64,000 nucleotides of DNA from Maribellus sp. YY47 (lineage in GTDB: Bacteria > Bacteroidota > Bacteroidia > Bacteroidales > Prolixibacteraceae). Below are positions 1 to 9,122 of this stretch, in pieces. Numbering within the stretch: the stretch's first letter is position 1; every line of letters begins with the position of its first letter. The stretch is from the NCBI RefSeq assembly GCF_023111095.1, contig NZ_JALGYW010000004.1, forward strand, positions 62,001-126,000. Reading direction: 5' to 3'. The notes under the pieces were generated by a model. The model made no database searches. It saw nothing but the letters and a program-made list of their open reading frames with translations, and was not told the origin of the DNA. Position numbers and translations under genes: made by a program.

Positions 1-270
1 CAACTGATTTACAACGGCCAGTTGTTCAGTTACTTTGCTGTAGTTTTTAAACAGTTTACCGTTCTGCGCTTCAACACTCTGGTTAACGGCAAGCATCGAA
101 TCTTGTAAAGCTGTAAAAGCTTCAGCTACATAAACATCAGCTCCTGCAGTTTTTACTTCTTCAATAGCAGCGTTAGCAGCATCAATTTCAGCTTGTGGAA
201 CTTTTCCGCAACTGCTTAACAATACAGCCACGCTCAGGGCTGCGATCAATGTCAAAAATTTTGTTTTCAT
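1..270 (-). CDS. Lipoprotein, 3' end outside window
   Basis: Reading the minus strand from the ATG at 268-270 gives 90 codons open to the window edge. It begins MKTKFLTLIAALSVAVLL and has a lipobox LSSC around residues 18-21, so it is a probable signal-peptidase-II lipoprotein. The rest is Ala/Glu/Gln/Val-rich with helical character (KVPQAEIDAANAAIEEVKTA). Function is not recognisable. It diverges from the sigma factor gene at 422, with about 150 bp of shared upstream DNA. The C-terminus is missing because the window ends. Confidence 0.8.
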   Translation of the reverse strand, partial: MKTKFLTLIAALSVAVLLSSCGKVPQAEIDAANAAIEEVKTAGADVYVAEAFTALQDSMLAVNQSVEAQNGKLFKNYSKVTEQLAVVNQL

Positions 271-421
271 TTTTAAAACGTAATGGTTCTTTTTTGTCAT
301 CAAATTGATTTGAAAAACTAAATTCGCTTTACTTTTGCTTCAAAGCAGAATTTACATTTAGACGGGAGTAACTTTTGAAGTAACGCAGGTAACGAATTTT
401 TTTTTCTTCTCTGTTTGAATT

Positions 422-991
422 ATGGTGAAAGAAAATCTGGAAGGGATTGACGATGAGGAGCTGGTAAGGCGAATAATCGTGGAAAATAGGACGGCGCTTT
501 TCGGAGAACTGTACAGTCGATACTATTTAAAGGTAGTGGATAAATGCTTCAGTTTTATCAAGAATCGCGATCAGGCAGAAGATTTTGCCAACGATATTCT
601 TTCGAAGGCGTATGAGAAATTGCCTGGATTTAAAGGAAATTCAAAGTTTTCGTCGTGGCTTTACGCGATTACCTATAACTATTCGATCGATTATTTGCGG
701 CACAAGAAAAAACTGCACTATCCGAACTGGAACAGTGAAAACGAGATCCCCGATATTCCGGATGAAGAAGAAACCGATCTGGAAAATCTGAGTTATGAAA
801 ATCTTCTCAAAATTCTGGAAATGATTCACCCCGAGGAAAAGGCATTGTTGCTGATGAAGTACCAGGATAATCTACCCGGAAAACAGATTGCCGAGACACT
901 CAGAATTAGCGAGGATGCTGTTAAAATGCGTTTGAAAAGAGCACGTACCCGGGTCGTTTACTTGTTTCAGAAAGAGTTTAATAAAGCGTAG
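422..991 (+). CDS. Sigma-70 family RNA polymerase sigma factor (ECF-like)
   Basis: 189 aa, the usual size of a two-domain ECF sigma factor. Region 2 spans about residues 25-95 and includes DQAEDFANDILSKAYEKL and the promoter-melting stretch FSSWLYAITYNYSIDYLR. Region 4 spans about 130-185 and carries the helix-turn-helix KQIAETLRISEDAVKMRLKR. No anti-sigma factor is encoded beside it. The small acidic gene 55 bp downstream on the same strand may be co-transcribed. The regulon cannot be deduced here. Confidence 0.92.
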   Translation: MVKENLEGIDDEELVRRIIVENRTALFGELYSRYYLKVVDKCFSFIKNRDQAEDFANDILSKAYEKLPGFKGNSKFSSWLYAITYNYSIDYLRHKKKLHYPNWNSENEIPDIPDEEETDLENLSYENLLKILEMIHPEEKALLLMKYQDNLPGKQIAETLRISEDAVKMRLKRARTRVVYLFQKEFNKA

Positions 992-1046
992 ATGAAATGA
1001 GTTACTTTCGAAGATTTCATCGTCAAAACAGTTGAACAGAAACATT

Positions 1047-1454
1047 ATGGAGATAAAACAATTTTTTCAGAAAATATTTTCAGCAAGTAAAGAAATACAG
1101 GTTCCGGAGGCAGTAAAGAATCATTTTTCGGAACATTTTTCAGATACTTTAAATACTGAATGGCAACAAACCGGCGATTTGTTCGAAGCCGTTTTTTACA
1201 AAGAAGAACTGGAGCACATCGCCTCCTATCAGCAGGACGGTGCATTTGTTTGTTTAAAAATAAACCAGCCTTTATTGGAGCTGCCTGATAAAATAACAAA
1301 AGCAGCTGAAAAGCACGGCGAATTAATGAATGCCATACTGATTGAATGTGAAGATCACAGGGAATACGAACTCATAATTCGCGATGCTGAACTTATCCGC
1401 TATTTCTTTTTGGTAGATGAAGACGGAGCTGTAAAGCGAAAAGAAAAACTTTAA
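1047..1454 (+). CDS. Hypothetical small soluble protein downstream of sigma factor
   Basis: About 135 aa from the ATG at 1047; an in-frame TTG at 1032 is a weaker alternative. There is no signal peptide or membrane segment, and the protein is rich in Glu, Lys and Phe. I do not recognise the family. Its position directly behind the sigma gene suggests co-transcription and perhaps a regulatory relation, which is inference only. The 236 bp after its stop, up to the hutH stop, hold nothing I can identify. Confidence 0.65.
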   Translation: MEIKQFFQKIFSASKEIQVPEAVKNHFSEHFSDTLNTEWQQTGDLFEAVFYKEELEHIASYQQDGAFVCLKINQPLLELPDKITKAAEKHGELMNAILIECEDHREYELIIRDAELIRYFFLVDEDGAVKRKEKL

Positions 1455-1690
1455 AAAAGATTGATTTATTCTCCAATTTAGGCTTAGAATCCTGCAATTT
1501 ATTGTTGCTACTTTAGTTGCTGAGACCTGTAATTCTTCGCTTGAAGCATGAAGCCAGAAGTATAAGTCAAAGTTCTTAAAATCGTTCTTCAGGCTTCAAA
1601 CTTCCGTCTTCGGTTCAATTTGGATTGGCAAAACGAATTGCATTTATAATACAACCTGTGCATTTTGAATCCACAGCGGTTTGTGTTAGT

Positions 1691-3202
1691 TTATCTGGCC
1701 AGTCTTCTTGTTTGCGTATGATTTAAAAAATCGATGGTTTTATTAATTCCCTCGTACATAACCGTGTCTTGTTCCACAAAACTTACCTTTTTTCGGTAAT
1801 CTTTCAGGAAATTCTCCAGGAAAGGAGATGTTTTTACCGGTCTTCTGAAATCCATTGCCTGCGCTGCGTTGTACAATTCAATGGCGAGGATCTTCTCCGT
1901 ATTTAAAGCCACTTTTAGCGCTTTTGTTGCGGCATTTCCTCCCATACTTACGTGGTCTTCCTGTTCGTTCGACGATGGAATGGAATCGACCGAAGCCGGA
2001 GTACATAATTGCTTGTTCTGACTAACAATAGATGCCGCTGCATACTGCGGAATCATAAAGCCTGAATTCAATCCGGGATTGGCTACCAGAAACTCCGGAA
2101 GCTTGCGTTCTCCCGAAATCAAACGATAGGTTCTTCGTTCCGAAATACTGCCGAGTTCGCTCAGGGCCATGGCCAGAAAATCGAGCGAAAGTGCCAGCGG
2201 CTCGCCGTGGAAGTTACCGCCCGAAATAATCAGGTCTTCATCCGGAAAAACGGTTGGATTGTCGGTAACCGAGTTGATTTCGGTTTCAAATACTTTGGAG
2301 ACATAACGCACCGCATCGCGCACAGCGCCGTGTACCTGCGGAATACACCGGAAAGAATAAGGATCCTGGATGTGTTCCTTGTGTTTGGACTGCATTTCGC
2401 TTCCCGCCAGCACATGCCGGAAATTGCGGGCCGTTTCTGCCTGCCCTTTGTGAGGACGAATGCGCTGGATGTTTTCGGAAAAAGGTTCCAGCAAACCGTC
2501 AAAGGCATCGAGCGAAAGCGCCCCGATAATATCGCCCTGATCGATGATTCGGAAGGTTTTAAGTAAGGTGTAAACACCGTGTGCACTCATAAACTGTGTC
2601 CCGTTTAAAAGAGCCAATCCTTCTTTGGCTTCCAGCCGGATGGGGTTCCATCCAAATTTTTCGAGAACTACTGCGGAATTCACTTTCTTCCCTTCAAAAT
2701 TTACTTCTCCCAAACCCAGCAGAGGCAGGAATAACATCGCCAAAGGAGCGAGGTCGCCACTTGCACCCAAAGATCCCTGTTCCTTTACAACCGGAAGCAC
2801 ATTGTTGTTGAAAAGATCGATGATGCGCTGAACGGTTATTAACTGAACAGCAGAGTTCCCTTTCGAAAGAGCGTGTGCTTTTAGCAACAACATCAGTTTA
2901 ACCACATCGGCCGGAACTTCGGTTCCCAGGTTGCAGGCATGCGAAACCACCAGGTTTTCCTGTAGTTTACTCAGGTCTTCCTTCGAAATCTCGATGTCGC
3001 ACAAAGCGCCAAAACCGGTATTGATCCCATACAGCGGTTTTTCTGCACGTTCCAGTTTGCGGTCGAGGTATTTTTTGCTTTTTTGAATGAGTTCTACCGA
3101 TATATCGGAAAGTTTCAGTTTTACATCGTTCTCCAGAATGTCCTGAATAATTTCGTAATTAAGCTTATTGGGAGATATTTCAAAAACGCGTTTTGTCATC
3201 AT
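1691..3202 (-). CDS. hutH: Histidine ammonia-lyase
   Basis: Deaminates L-histidine to urocanate. At 503 aa it matches the family length. The Ala-Ser-Gly triad that cyclises to the MIO cofactor is at residues 147-149 (GSLGASGDLAPL), and the catalytic Tyr lies in PLYGINTGFG (about residue 58). The selectivity pair is Ser87-His88 (NLVVSHA), as in histidine rather than tyrosine or phenylalanine lyases. Other hut genes (hutU, hutI, ftcD) are absent from the window. It lies 212 bp downstream of hisS on the same strand. A second Met follows the first, so the start is uncertain by one codon. Confidence 0.93.
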   Translation of the reverse strand: MMTKRVFEISPNKLNYEIIQDILENDVKLKLSDISVELIQKSKKYLDRKLERAEKPLYGINTGFGALCDIEISKEDLSKLQENLVVSHACNLGTEVPADVVKLMLLLKAHALSKGNSAVQLITVQRIIDLFNNNVLPVVKEQGSLGASGDLAPLAMLFLPLLGLGEVNFEGKKVNSAVVLEKFGWNPIRLEAKEGLALLNGTQFMSAHGVYTLLKTFRIIDQGDIIGALSLDAFDGLLEPFSENIQRIRPHKGQAETARNFRHVLAGSEMQSKHKEHIQDPYSFRCIPQVHGAVRDAVRYVSKVFETEINSVTDNPTVFPDEDLIISGGNFHGEPLALSLDFLAMALSELGSISERRTYRLISGERKLPEFLVANPGLNSGFMIPQYAAASIVSQNKQLCTPASVDSIPSSNEQEDHVSMGGNAATKALKVALNTEKILAIELYNAAQAMDFRRPVKTSPFLENFLKDYRKKVSFVEQDTVMYEGINKTIDFLNHTQTRRLAR

Positions 3203-3361
3203 AGTAATTAGTTTAAAGGTAATTCGGAAATTGTTATTGGTTCAACCAATGAGTGTGAAGGGCAATTTAAAGCAAAAATTGCACGAAAGGGAAATTGCGT
3301 CAATGAAAATATCAGGGAAAACGAACGTCTCCGCCAAGGATTTTTACAAGCCGATCGGGTA

Positions 3362-3392
3362 CCGGAATATTCATATAAATGATTTATTCCGG
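3362..3392. promoter_or_regulatory. Inverted repeat between hisS and hutH
   Basis: CCGGAATA is followed by about 15 nt and then TATTCCGG, and inner TCAT/ATGA bases extend the pairing. It sits between the hisS stop and the hutH start. No T-run follows it on the minus strand, so an operator or mRNA structure is as likely as a terminator. Confidence 0.35.
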
Positions 3393-3414
3393 CAATATCA
3401 TATAATTGAAATTA

Positions 3415-4776
3415 TTAAGACAGGACTTTTATCAGTTCTTCTGCACTTACCGACTGTTGATCACCGGTTTCCATGTTTTTTAGCGTGAACTTTTTAGCGG
3501 CTATTTCTTCTTCTCCCGCCAGAACAACATAAGGAATTTCTTTCCGGTTGGCATAGTTCATCTGCTTTTTCATTTTACCACTTTCCGGGAAAATCTCGGC
3601 ATTTACACCAGCCTTTCTAAGTCGCGCTAAAACCGGCAAACAATAGGCCTCTTCCGTTTCTCCAAAGTTGATAAACAGCGCTTTGGTGGTTTCCAGCGAG
3701 TCTTGCGGGAACAAATTGAGTTGGGTAAGAACGTCGTAAATACGTTCGGCTCCAAAAGAAACGCCCACACCCGAAACATCGGGCATGCCGAAAATCCCGG
3801 TCAGGTCGTCGTAGCGGCCGCCGCCACAAATGCTCCCGATTTGCACATCTTTCGATTTTACTTCGAAAATAGCACCGGTGTAGTAGTTTAAACCACGCGC
3901 GAGTGTCAGATCAAGCTCCACTTCGGTTTTCAAATCAAAGTTTTTGATGTAGGCAAACAGTGTCTGCATTTCCGAAATACCTTTCGCTCCAACTTCTGTA
4001 TGCCCGATAACGGCGGCAATTTGCTCCAGTTTTTCGGCCGTGCTGCCTTCGAGTTTTAAAATGGGCTGCAGTTTTTCAATGGCAGTTTCTGAAATTCCTT
4101 TTTCAAGCATTTCTGCATTTACTTTCTCCAAACCGATTTTATCCAGTTTATCGATGGCTACGGTAATGTCCACCATTCGGTCGGCTTCGCCAATGGCTTC
4201 GGCAATTCCGGCCAGTATTTTCCGGTTATTGATTTTGACAACGGTATTAATTTGCAGGCGCTGAAATACATCGTCGATAATCTGCACCAGCTCCAATTCG
4301 TTTAGCAAACTGTCGCTGCCAATCACATCCACATCGCACTGGTAAAACTCGCGGTAACGTCCTTTTTGAGGGCGGTCGGCACGCCAAACCGGTTGGATCT
4401 GGTAGCGCTTAAACGGAAAAACAATGTCGTTTCGATACTGAACCACATAACGTGCAAAGGGCACAGTCAGGTCGTAACGCAGTCCTTTCTCTGAAATTTG
4501 AGTAGTGAGTTTGTTCGAATTTTTTTCTTCGATCAAATCTTGCGGAACTTTCGAAATAAAATCACCTGAATTCAGAATCTTAAACAACAGCTTGTCACCT
4601 TCTTCCCCGTATTTTCCCATCAGTGTCGACAGGTTTTCCATGGCCGGCGTTTCAATCGGCTGAAATCCGTACAAACGAAAAACATCTTTGATGGTATCGA
4701 AAATATAGTTTCTTCTCACCATTTCAACCGGTGAAAAATCGCGGGTACCTTTTGGTATCGAAGGTTTCTGTGCCAT
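3415..4776 (-). CDS. hisS: Histidine--tRNA ligase
   Basis: Class II aminoacyl-tRNA synthetase that charges tRNA-His. The 453-aa protein has the N-terminal [10 protein letters not shown], motif 2 in [15 protein letters not shown], the histidine-binding stretch [15 protein letters not shown], and a C-terminal anticodon-binding domain from about residue 360. It is standard length and complete. Transcription continues toward hutH on the same strand. Confidence 0.97.
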   Translation of the reverse strand: MAQKPSIPKGTRDFSPVEMVRRNYIFDTIKDVFRLYGFQPIETPAMENLSTLMGKYGEEGDKLLFKILNSGDFISKVPQDLIEEKNSNKLTTQISEKGLRYDLTVPFARYVVQYRNDIVFPFKRYQIQPVWRADRPQKGRYREFYQCDVDVIGSDSLLNELELVQIIDDVFQRLQINTVVKINNRKILAGIAEAIGEADRMVDITVAIDKLDKIGLEKVNAEMLEKGISETAIEKLQPILKLEGSTAEKLEQIAAVIGHTEVGAKGISEMQTLFAYIKNFDLKTEVELDLTLARGLNYYTGAIFEVKSKDVQIGSICGGGRYDDLTGIFGMPDVSGVGVSFGAERIYDVLTQLNLFPQDSLETTKALFINFGETEEAYCLPVLARLRKAGVNAEIFPESGKMKKQMNYANRKEIPYVVLAGEEEIAAKKFTLKNMETGDQQSVSAEELIKVLS

Positions 4777-4949
4777 GATTCTTAGAATTAGGCCGCAAAA
4801 ATAAAGAAAAAGAACGAAAGATGTAATTCAAAGCAAAACAGAGTTTCGATACTTAACACAGGCTTATGTAATCTGCGATAAAAAGCTGGTAGACTGCTTT
4901 AAACTCGGTCATTTTTTGTTATTTCGTGCAGATATTTATGTTGACGGTT

Positions 4950-5411
4950 ATGGAAGACAAAAAGAAAGAAGGACGTTACGAGCGGATTTACAAACAGTTG
5001 AGTGAACTGGTTCTAAAAAGTCAAAATACAGAGGCGAGAATGGCAACCATCATTGCCGTGCTGCATCATAAAATGGAGTATTACTTCTGGACCGGTTTTT
5101 ATCTGATCGATGAAGGGAAAATGACGGTGAGCATGTATCAGGGACCAGTTGCCTGCCAGATTCTGGAAAAAGACAAAGGTGTTTGCTGGGCGGCATTTAA
5201 TCAGCAAGAAACGATTGTTGTGGAAGATGTACATCAGTTTCCCGGTCACATTGCCTGCGATTCGCGTTCCAACTCTGAAGTTGTTGTTCCGTTCAAAAAT
5301 AAATCAGGGGAAATTATAGGTGTTTTGGATATCGACAGTAAAGACAAAGCTTCATTCTCGGAAGTGGATGCCCGGTGGCTGGAGAAAATTCTGGAACTGG
5401 TTTGGAAATGA
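4950..5411 (+). CDS. msrC: Free methionine-(R)-sulfoxide reductase (GAF domain)
   Basis: GAF-domain enzyme reducing free L-methionine-R-sulfoxide. Counting from the ATG at 4950, three cysteines fall at residues 69 (PVAC), 79 (GVCW) and 103 (HIACD). Their spacing of 10 and 24 is the same as Cys84/94/118 of E. coli YebR/fRMsr. The surrounding motifs DVHQFPGHIACD and SEVVVPF are diagnostic. Upstream in-frame starts (ATG 4938, GTG 4926) are possible. It lies about 0.9 kb before msrA, giving a local repair set for both sulfoxide stereoisomers. Confidence 0.9.
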   Translation: MEDKKKEGRYERIYKQLSELVLKSQNTEARMATIIAVLHHKMEYYFWTGFYLIDEGKMTVSMYQGPVACQILEKDKGVCWAAFNQQETIVVEDVHQFPGHIACDSRSNSEVVVPFKNKSGEIIGVLDIDSKDKASFSEVDARWLEKILELVWK

Positions 5412-5554
5412 TCAGATTCTACTGTTTCTGCTAAAATCACTTTTATTATCTTTTTAATGAACCGTGTTGGGCATTGTTGTTGCTCATCGAGAAAGTTTCA
5501 TCCTGAATATCTCTAAAATAATTGTATTTTCGGTCAACAAAACAGAAACCAGTC

Positions 5555-6130
5555 ATGAAACTTAGTCCACGAATGCAATTTCTTGTGCGCAACGGCCTCA
5601 AAGGCTTTTTATGGCTGACTGTATTGTTAGCGGCTTACTTTCTTTTCAGGGAAATCGTGATCACGCATACTCCTGATGCCTGGGTCGAACGTTTTTATGC
5701 CCGCCCGATGATTATTTACATGATCTACTGTTTCTCTGAGTTCTTTTTCGGAATCCTTCCTCCCGAATTATTTATGATTTGGGCGGTGAACAAAGCCGAC
5801 ACTCTGCATTACTTGTTTAATTTGTCCCTGTTTGCAGGTATATCTTATTTGATGGGCTATATTAACTTTCTGATCGGGAGCTTTTTTTACAAAAATGAGG
5901 CATTCAAAAGTCTGAAAAAACGTTTGCTCAAGGATTCGGTTCAGCAGGTAAAGAAATACGGTATTTTCCTGATCATTGTGGCTGCACTTACGCCGCTTCC
6001 CTGGTCAGCCGTGAGTTTACTGGTAGGATCGGCCGGTTATCCTTCCAAACGTTTTCTAAAATACGCCCTGTTTCGTCTTTTACGGTTTGCCGTTTATGGG
6101 TACATCGTTTACCAAACCCACCAGATTTAG
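5555..6130 (+). CDS. VTT/DedA-like small integral membrane protein
   Basis: About 191 aa from the ATG at 5555; an in-frame TTG at 5522 is less likely. It has four or five hydrophobic segments, an internal loop with FGILPPELFMIW, and a C-terminal module with LTPLPWSAVSLLVGSAGYP followed by a basic FLKYALFRLLRF stretch. This arrangement resembles the VTT/SNARE-associated (DedA, YqaA) fold. The substrate is unknown. It sits between the two methionine sulfoxide reductase genes, but a functional link is not shown. Confidence 0.65.
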   Translation: MKLSPRMQFLVRNGLKGFLWLTVLLAAYFLFREIVITHTPDAWVERFYARPMIIYMIYCFSEFFFGILPPELFMIWAVNKADTLHYLFNLSLFAGISYLMGYINFLIGSFFYKNEAFKSLKKRLLKDSVQQVKKYGIFLIIVAALTPLPWSAVSLLVGSAGYPSKRFLKYALFRLLRFAVYGYIVYQTHQI

Positions 6131-6289
6131 AAATTCAAACTCGTTATCCTGCAAACATACTTCATCTCTGTTTTGTTACTTTAGGTAAATGGGAAGTGTT
6201 TAAGTAGAGGTTGGTTGGGCAACAATTGATCTTCAGCAGGTCAGGCATTTCCTGTAAATAATGATTTTGACAGAAATAAACGGGGAATC

Positions 6290-6880
6290 ATGAAAAAGTC
6301 TATCGTAATTATATTTCTTATTCTATCAACAACAGCTATGGCAAAAGAAGTAGAGAAAGCAACATTGGGTGGCGGATGTTTTTGGTGTACAGAAGCGGTT
6401 TACCTGGAATTAGAAGGAGTAGTGGATGTAAAGCCAGGTTACAGTGGCGGACATGTAAAAAATCCTTCGTATAAAGAAGTTTGTACGGGAACTACGGGTC
6501 ATGCAGAGGCGGTTCAGATTACGTTTGATCCGGAAGTGGTTAGCTACAGTCAGATTCTCGAGGTGTTTTTTGCCACACACGACCCAACCACGCTAAACCG
6601 TCAGGGAAACGATGTTGGCACGCAGTACCGTTCGGCGATTTTTTACCATAACGAACAGCAAAGGGAAACAGCCGAAAAAGTGATTCGTGAGCTGGAGGAA
6701 GAGAAGGTTTATGACCGGCCCATTGTTACTGAGATTACCGCATTCGATAAATTTTATGTTGCCGAAGATTATCACCAGAATTACTATGCCCGAAACAAAT
6801 CGCAGGGCTATTGTCAGTTTATTATTGCTCCAAAGCTCGATAAATTCAGAAAAGTATTTAAAGATCAACTAAAGAAATAA
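6290..6880 (+). CDS. msrA: Peptide-methionine (S)-S-oxide reductase, exported
   Basis: Reduces Met-S-sulfoxide in proteins. The 196-aa product starts with a cleavable signal [18 protein letters not shown], so it acts in the periplasm. The catalytic motif [10 protein letters not shown] places the nucleophilic Cys at residue 30. Substrate-contact motifs [17 protein letters not shown] and [11 protein letters not shown] follow. There is no fused MsrB domain. The next gene begins 14 bp after its stop and is also exported, so the two are probably co-transcribed. Confidence 0.96.
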   Translation: MKKSIVIIFLILSTTAMAKEVEKATLGGGCFWCTEAVYLELEGVVDVKPGYSGGHVKNPSYKEVCTGTTGHAEAVQITFDPEVVSYSQILEVFFATHDPTTLNRQGNDVGTQYRSAIFYHNEQQRETAEKVIRELEEEKVYDRPIVTEITAFDKFYVAEDYHQNYYARNKSQGYCQFIIAPKLDKFRKVFKDQLKK

Positions 6881-6894
6881 CTAAAGAACGGCTT

Positions 6895-7299
6895 ATGACG
6901 AAACTACTTTTTCTGCTGCTGCTGACTGGTTTCACGATGATTTCTTTTGCTCAGGATCAACGTGAATTTTCCTATTCAGAGGGAGACACTACTTACGTTG
7001 TGAAGCGATATGTTTTTATGCTGTTGAATAAAGGCGAAATGCGGAGTCAGGATTCTTCTGAAGCGGCACAAATTCAAGAGCAGCACCTCGCACATCTGAA
7101 TCATCTTTCAGAAAGTGGAAAACTTATTGTTGCCGGGCCGTTTGAAGAAGCCGGAGACTATCGCGGCTTACTGATCTTTGACGTGGAAACGGTGGATGAG
7201 GCATTAAAACTGGAAGCCGAAGATCCGGCAGTGAAATCCGGTCGTCTCAGTATGGAAGCCTTCTACTGGTGGGGCGCCAAGGGAACGGTGATCAGGTGA
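6895..7299 (+). CDS. Exported YCII-related domain protein
   Basis: 134 aa. The signal peptide MTKLLFLLLLTGFTMISFAQ is followed by a YCII-like ferredoxin-fold domain: KRYVFMLLNKGEM, then HLAHLNHLSESGKLIVAGPF, then an RGLLIFDVETVDEALKLE stretch. The conserved His (HLNHL) and the Asp-rich strand fit the family. Its reaction is unknown, and YciI-like proteins are usually cytosolic, so the signal peptide is notable. It follows msrA by 14 bp. Confidence 0.8.
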   Translation: MTKLLFLLLLTGFTMISFAQDQREFSYSEGDTTYVVKRYVFMLLNKGEMRSQDSSEAAQIQEQHLAHLNHLSESGKLIVAGPFEEAGDYRGLLIFDVETVDEALKLEAEDPAVKSGRLSMEAFYWWGAKGTVIR

Positions 7300-7659
7300 G
7301 TTTAGAGTTCAGAGTTTAAAAATTCAGAGTTGAGTGGCGTCGTTTACGGTGTAATTCGTCTAAAAAGCAAGCCGCGGGTTTCAGGGATTGAGGGATTTTA
7401 GTCGCAGTTTTCAGTCACAGTTCACAGTTGCAGTTTTTAGGGATTGAATGGTTGAAGGATTGATGAGATTGCATGCCTGCTAACCAATGACTAATGCCTA
7501 ATGACCAGTGACAAATCGCTCGAAGCAGGAAGTTCCATCTTCCTATGTTTAACCGTTTTTCAGTTTAACAATCTATCACTTGCTCGTGCCCCAAAAATTT
7601 CAAGTTTAATCAACTCCTTCAGTCCCTCAATCCCTCAGTTCTTTAGTCCCTCAGTCCTT
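7300..7659. repeat. Gene-free stretch of short phased repeats
   Basis: No credible gene lies here. The DNA is made of short words in phase. Around 7400-7437, CAGTTTT/CAGTCA/CAGTTCA recurs. Around 7481-7512, ACCAATG, ACTAATG, CCTAATG and ACCAGTG follow each other every 7 nt. Around 7617-7660, TTCAGTCC, CTCAATCC, CTCAGTTC, TTTAGTCC and CTCAGTCC follow every 8 nt. Similar words recur at 14.53-14.67, 34.73 and 35.81 kb. Confidence 0.8.
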
Positions 7660-8028
7660 TTATGCCAGCCTTCTTCCAAACGGTGTGAGTGCAAGTGAAG
7701 CCATTTTAAAGTGTTGGCGTGCCCATGGAATCCCAATGATGGTAATTCCGAGCAGCAATCCGAAAAGGATGTGTGTCAGCATGATCCAAAATCCGCCGAT
7801 AAACAGCCACAGAATATTCATAATGGTGGAAAGACAGCCTGGAGCATAATCCATGTATTCAATTTTTTGTCCGAAGGGCCATAGCGCCAGTACACCCAGT
7901 TTGAACGATTGGATGCCAAACGGAATTCCAATTATGGTGACACACAGAGCGAGGCCTGCAAGCATGTATTCCAGGAAAATGGCGAAGCCTCCGAATATCA
8001 GCCAGATGATGTTGCCCAAGAATTTCAT
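7660..8028 (-). CDS. yccF: YccF-family inner membrane protein (DUF307)
   Basis: 122 aa built from two tandem copies of one module. Each has a hydrophobic N-terminal helix (GNIIWLIFGGF; MNILWLFIGGFW) followed by the signature IIGIPFGIQSFKLG or IIGIPWARQHFKMA and a PFG motif. This is the YccF family of small inner-membrane proteins, whose function is not established. It starts 2 bp after the stop of a 42-aa membrane peptide on the same strand and is probably translated from the same mRNA. Confidence 0.92.
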   Translation of the reverse strand: MKFLGNIIWLIFGGFAIFLEYMLAGLALCVTIIGIPFGIQSFKLGVLALWPFGQKIEYMDYAPGCLSTIMNILWLFIGGFWIMLTHILFGLLLGITIIGIPWARQHFKMASLALTPFGRRLA

Positions 8029-8030
8029 AA

Positions 8031-8159
8031 TTATCGGTTAAATGGTTTTTCATTTTTTACCCGGACTTTTACTGTTTCCGGTTTTACTTTATTTCTGGTG
8101 ATCCATTTGTTCCAGGCCAGTGTACCCAGCAAAATTATTGTCGCAATTGTCAGTATCAT
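8031..8159 (-). CDS. Small single-pass membrane peptide upstream of yccF
   Basis: Reading minus from the ATG at 8157-8159 gives 42 codons and a TAA at 8031-8033. The product starts MILTIATIILLGTLAWNKW, a hydrophobic segment with an aromatic belt, followed by a basic tail (TRNKVKPETVKVRVKNEK). The topology is consistent with a single-pass membrane peptide. Two bases separate its stop from the yccF ATG, which supports an operon. I do not recognise a family. An in-frame TTG two codons upstream could also serve as start. Confidence 0.6.
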   Translation of the reverse strand: MILTIATIILLGTLAWNKWITRNKVKPETVKVRVKNEKPFNR

Positions 8160-8335
8160 TTTCAATGGATTTAAAATTCATGCGGAAAATACTTAATAGA
8201 TCATTACCAGCGCAAAAATAAAAGGTGAACGAGCCATTTTTACAGGTAAAAAGGAGAATTCAGGATACTTTCAAAAAAATACAGGAGGAGGGTGTTTTAG
8301 AATAGTTTGTATTTTTACCTCAAAGGTTCATACTT

Positions 8336-8746
8336 ATGATTCAGCAAAAGGAAATTACATTACCCGCATTTAGAAGAGGTTACCACCTGATTACCCGACT
8401 TATCGAAGAAAAACTGCCGGAACTTCCCGAAACCGGTTTACTACATATTCTGGTAAAGCATACATCGGCAGGAATTACACTGAACGAAAATGCCGATCCA
8501 ACCGTAAGAACCGATTTCGAGAACTTTATCAACAAAATGATTCCCGAAGACGACCCGGTGTACATTCATACTTACGAGGGAAGTGATGATATGCCTGCCC
8601 ATTTAAAGTCGACATTGATTGGCGCTGAAGTTACGATTCCGATCACCCGGCACCGCCTAAACTTGGGAACCTGGCAGGGGATATATTTTTGCGAATTCCG
8701 CGATTACGGAGGCACTCGCCGCCTGGTTCTGACCATTTACAGCTAG
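8336..8746 (+). CDS. YjbQ family protein (UPF0047)
   Basis: 136 aa with the family signatures LVKHTSAGITLNENADPTV, MPAHLKSTLIG and LGTWQGIYFCEFRD, and the C-terminal GGTRRLVLTIY. Members form small trimeric beta proteins and can act as a secondary thiamine-phosphate synthase in complementation; the physiological role is open. It stands alone between a minus-strand operon and a 376-bp gene-free stretch. Confidence 0.93.
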   Translation: MIQQKEITLPAFRRGYHLITRLIEEKLPELPETGLLHILVKHTSAGITLNENADPTVRTDFENFINKMIPEDDPVYIHTYEGSDDMPAHLKSTLIGAEVTIPITRHRLNLGTWQGIYFCEFRDYGGTRRLVLTIYS

Positions 8747-9122
8747 AACGAGAGTCATCCTTTTTTTCGGTGTTGGAAATTTTGTTGGAAAGCCAATCGC
8801 TTGGTTTTGGATGGCGGGTTGTGAACTCGGAACGCATTTTTTTCGACAATTTATAGGTCTTGCTGCAACCAGGAAAGATTAGTTGATTCACTTCCAAAGT
8901 ATTGCTTTTACTCGGTTTTTTACCCTCCGGAAACAAAATGAACCGGGCGAAAAGAAAAGTTGTTTTCCGGGTTTCATAATTTGATTCTTGTGATAAATTT
9001 GTAGTCCTATAACAGAGAGTAACAGTATTGATTATTAACACCGATTAATTTATATTTAATCTGAAATTTAGACAGGGGTTTCTTCACTGTTCTGAAGCGT
9101 ATAACAAAGTAAATTTTATTCT
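8747..9122. other. Gene-free stretch before cupin gene
   Basis: No gene, hairpin or repeat that I can support lies here, apart from the promoter-like pair listed at 9028-9058. A minus-strand open frame overlapping it also runs antisense through the YjbQ gene and has unnatural composition, so I do not call it. Confidence 0.5.
9028..9058 (+). promoter_or_regulatory. Bacteroidota-type promoter candidate for cupin gene
   Basis: TTG at 9028-9030 is followed after 20 nt by TATATTTA at 9051-9058. This approximates the Bacteroidota sigma consensus (TTTG at -33, TAnnTTTG at -7). It lies about 65 bp before the cupin ATG. It is sequence-only evidence, in AT-rich DNA where chance matches occur. Confidence 0.35.

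Noticed and set aside
1691-3202. Phenylalanine or tyrosine ammonia-lyase
   Set aside because: The Ser-His selectivity pair is that of histidine ammonia-lyase.
8643-9041. Minus-strand 132-aa frame
   Set aside because: It runs antisense into YjbQ, and the composition is not protein-like.
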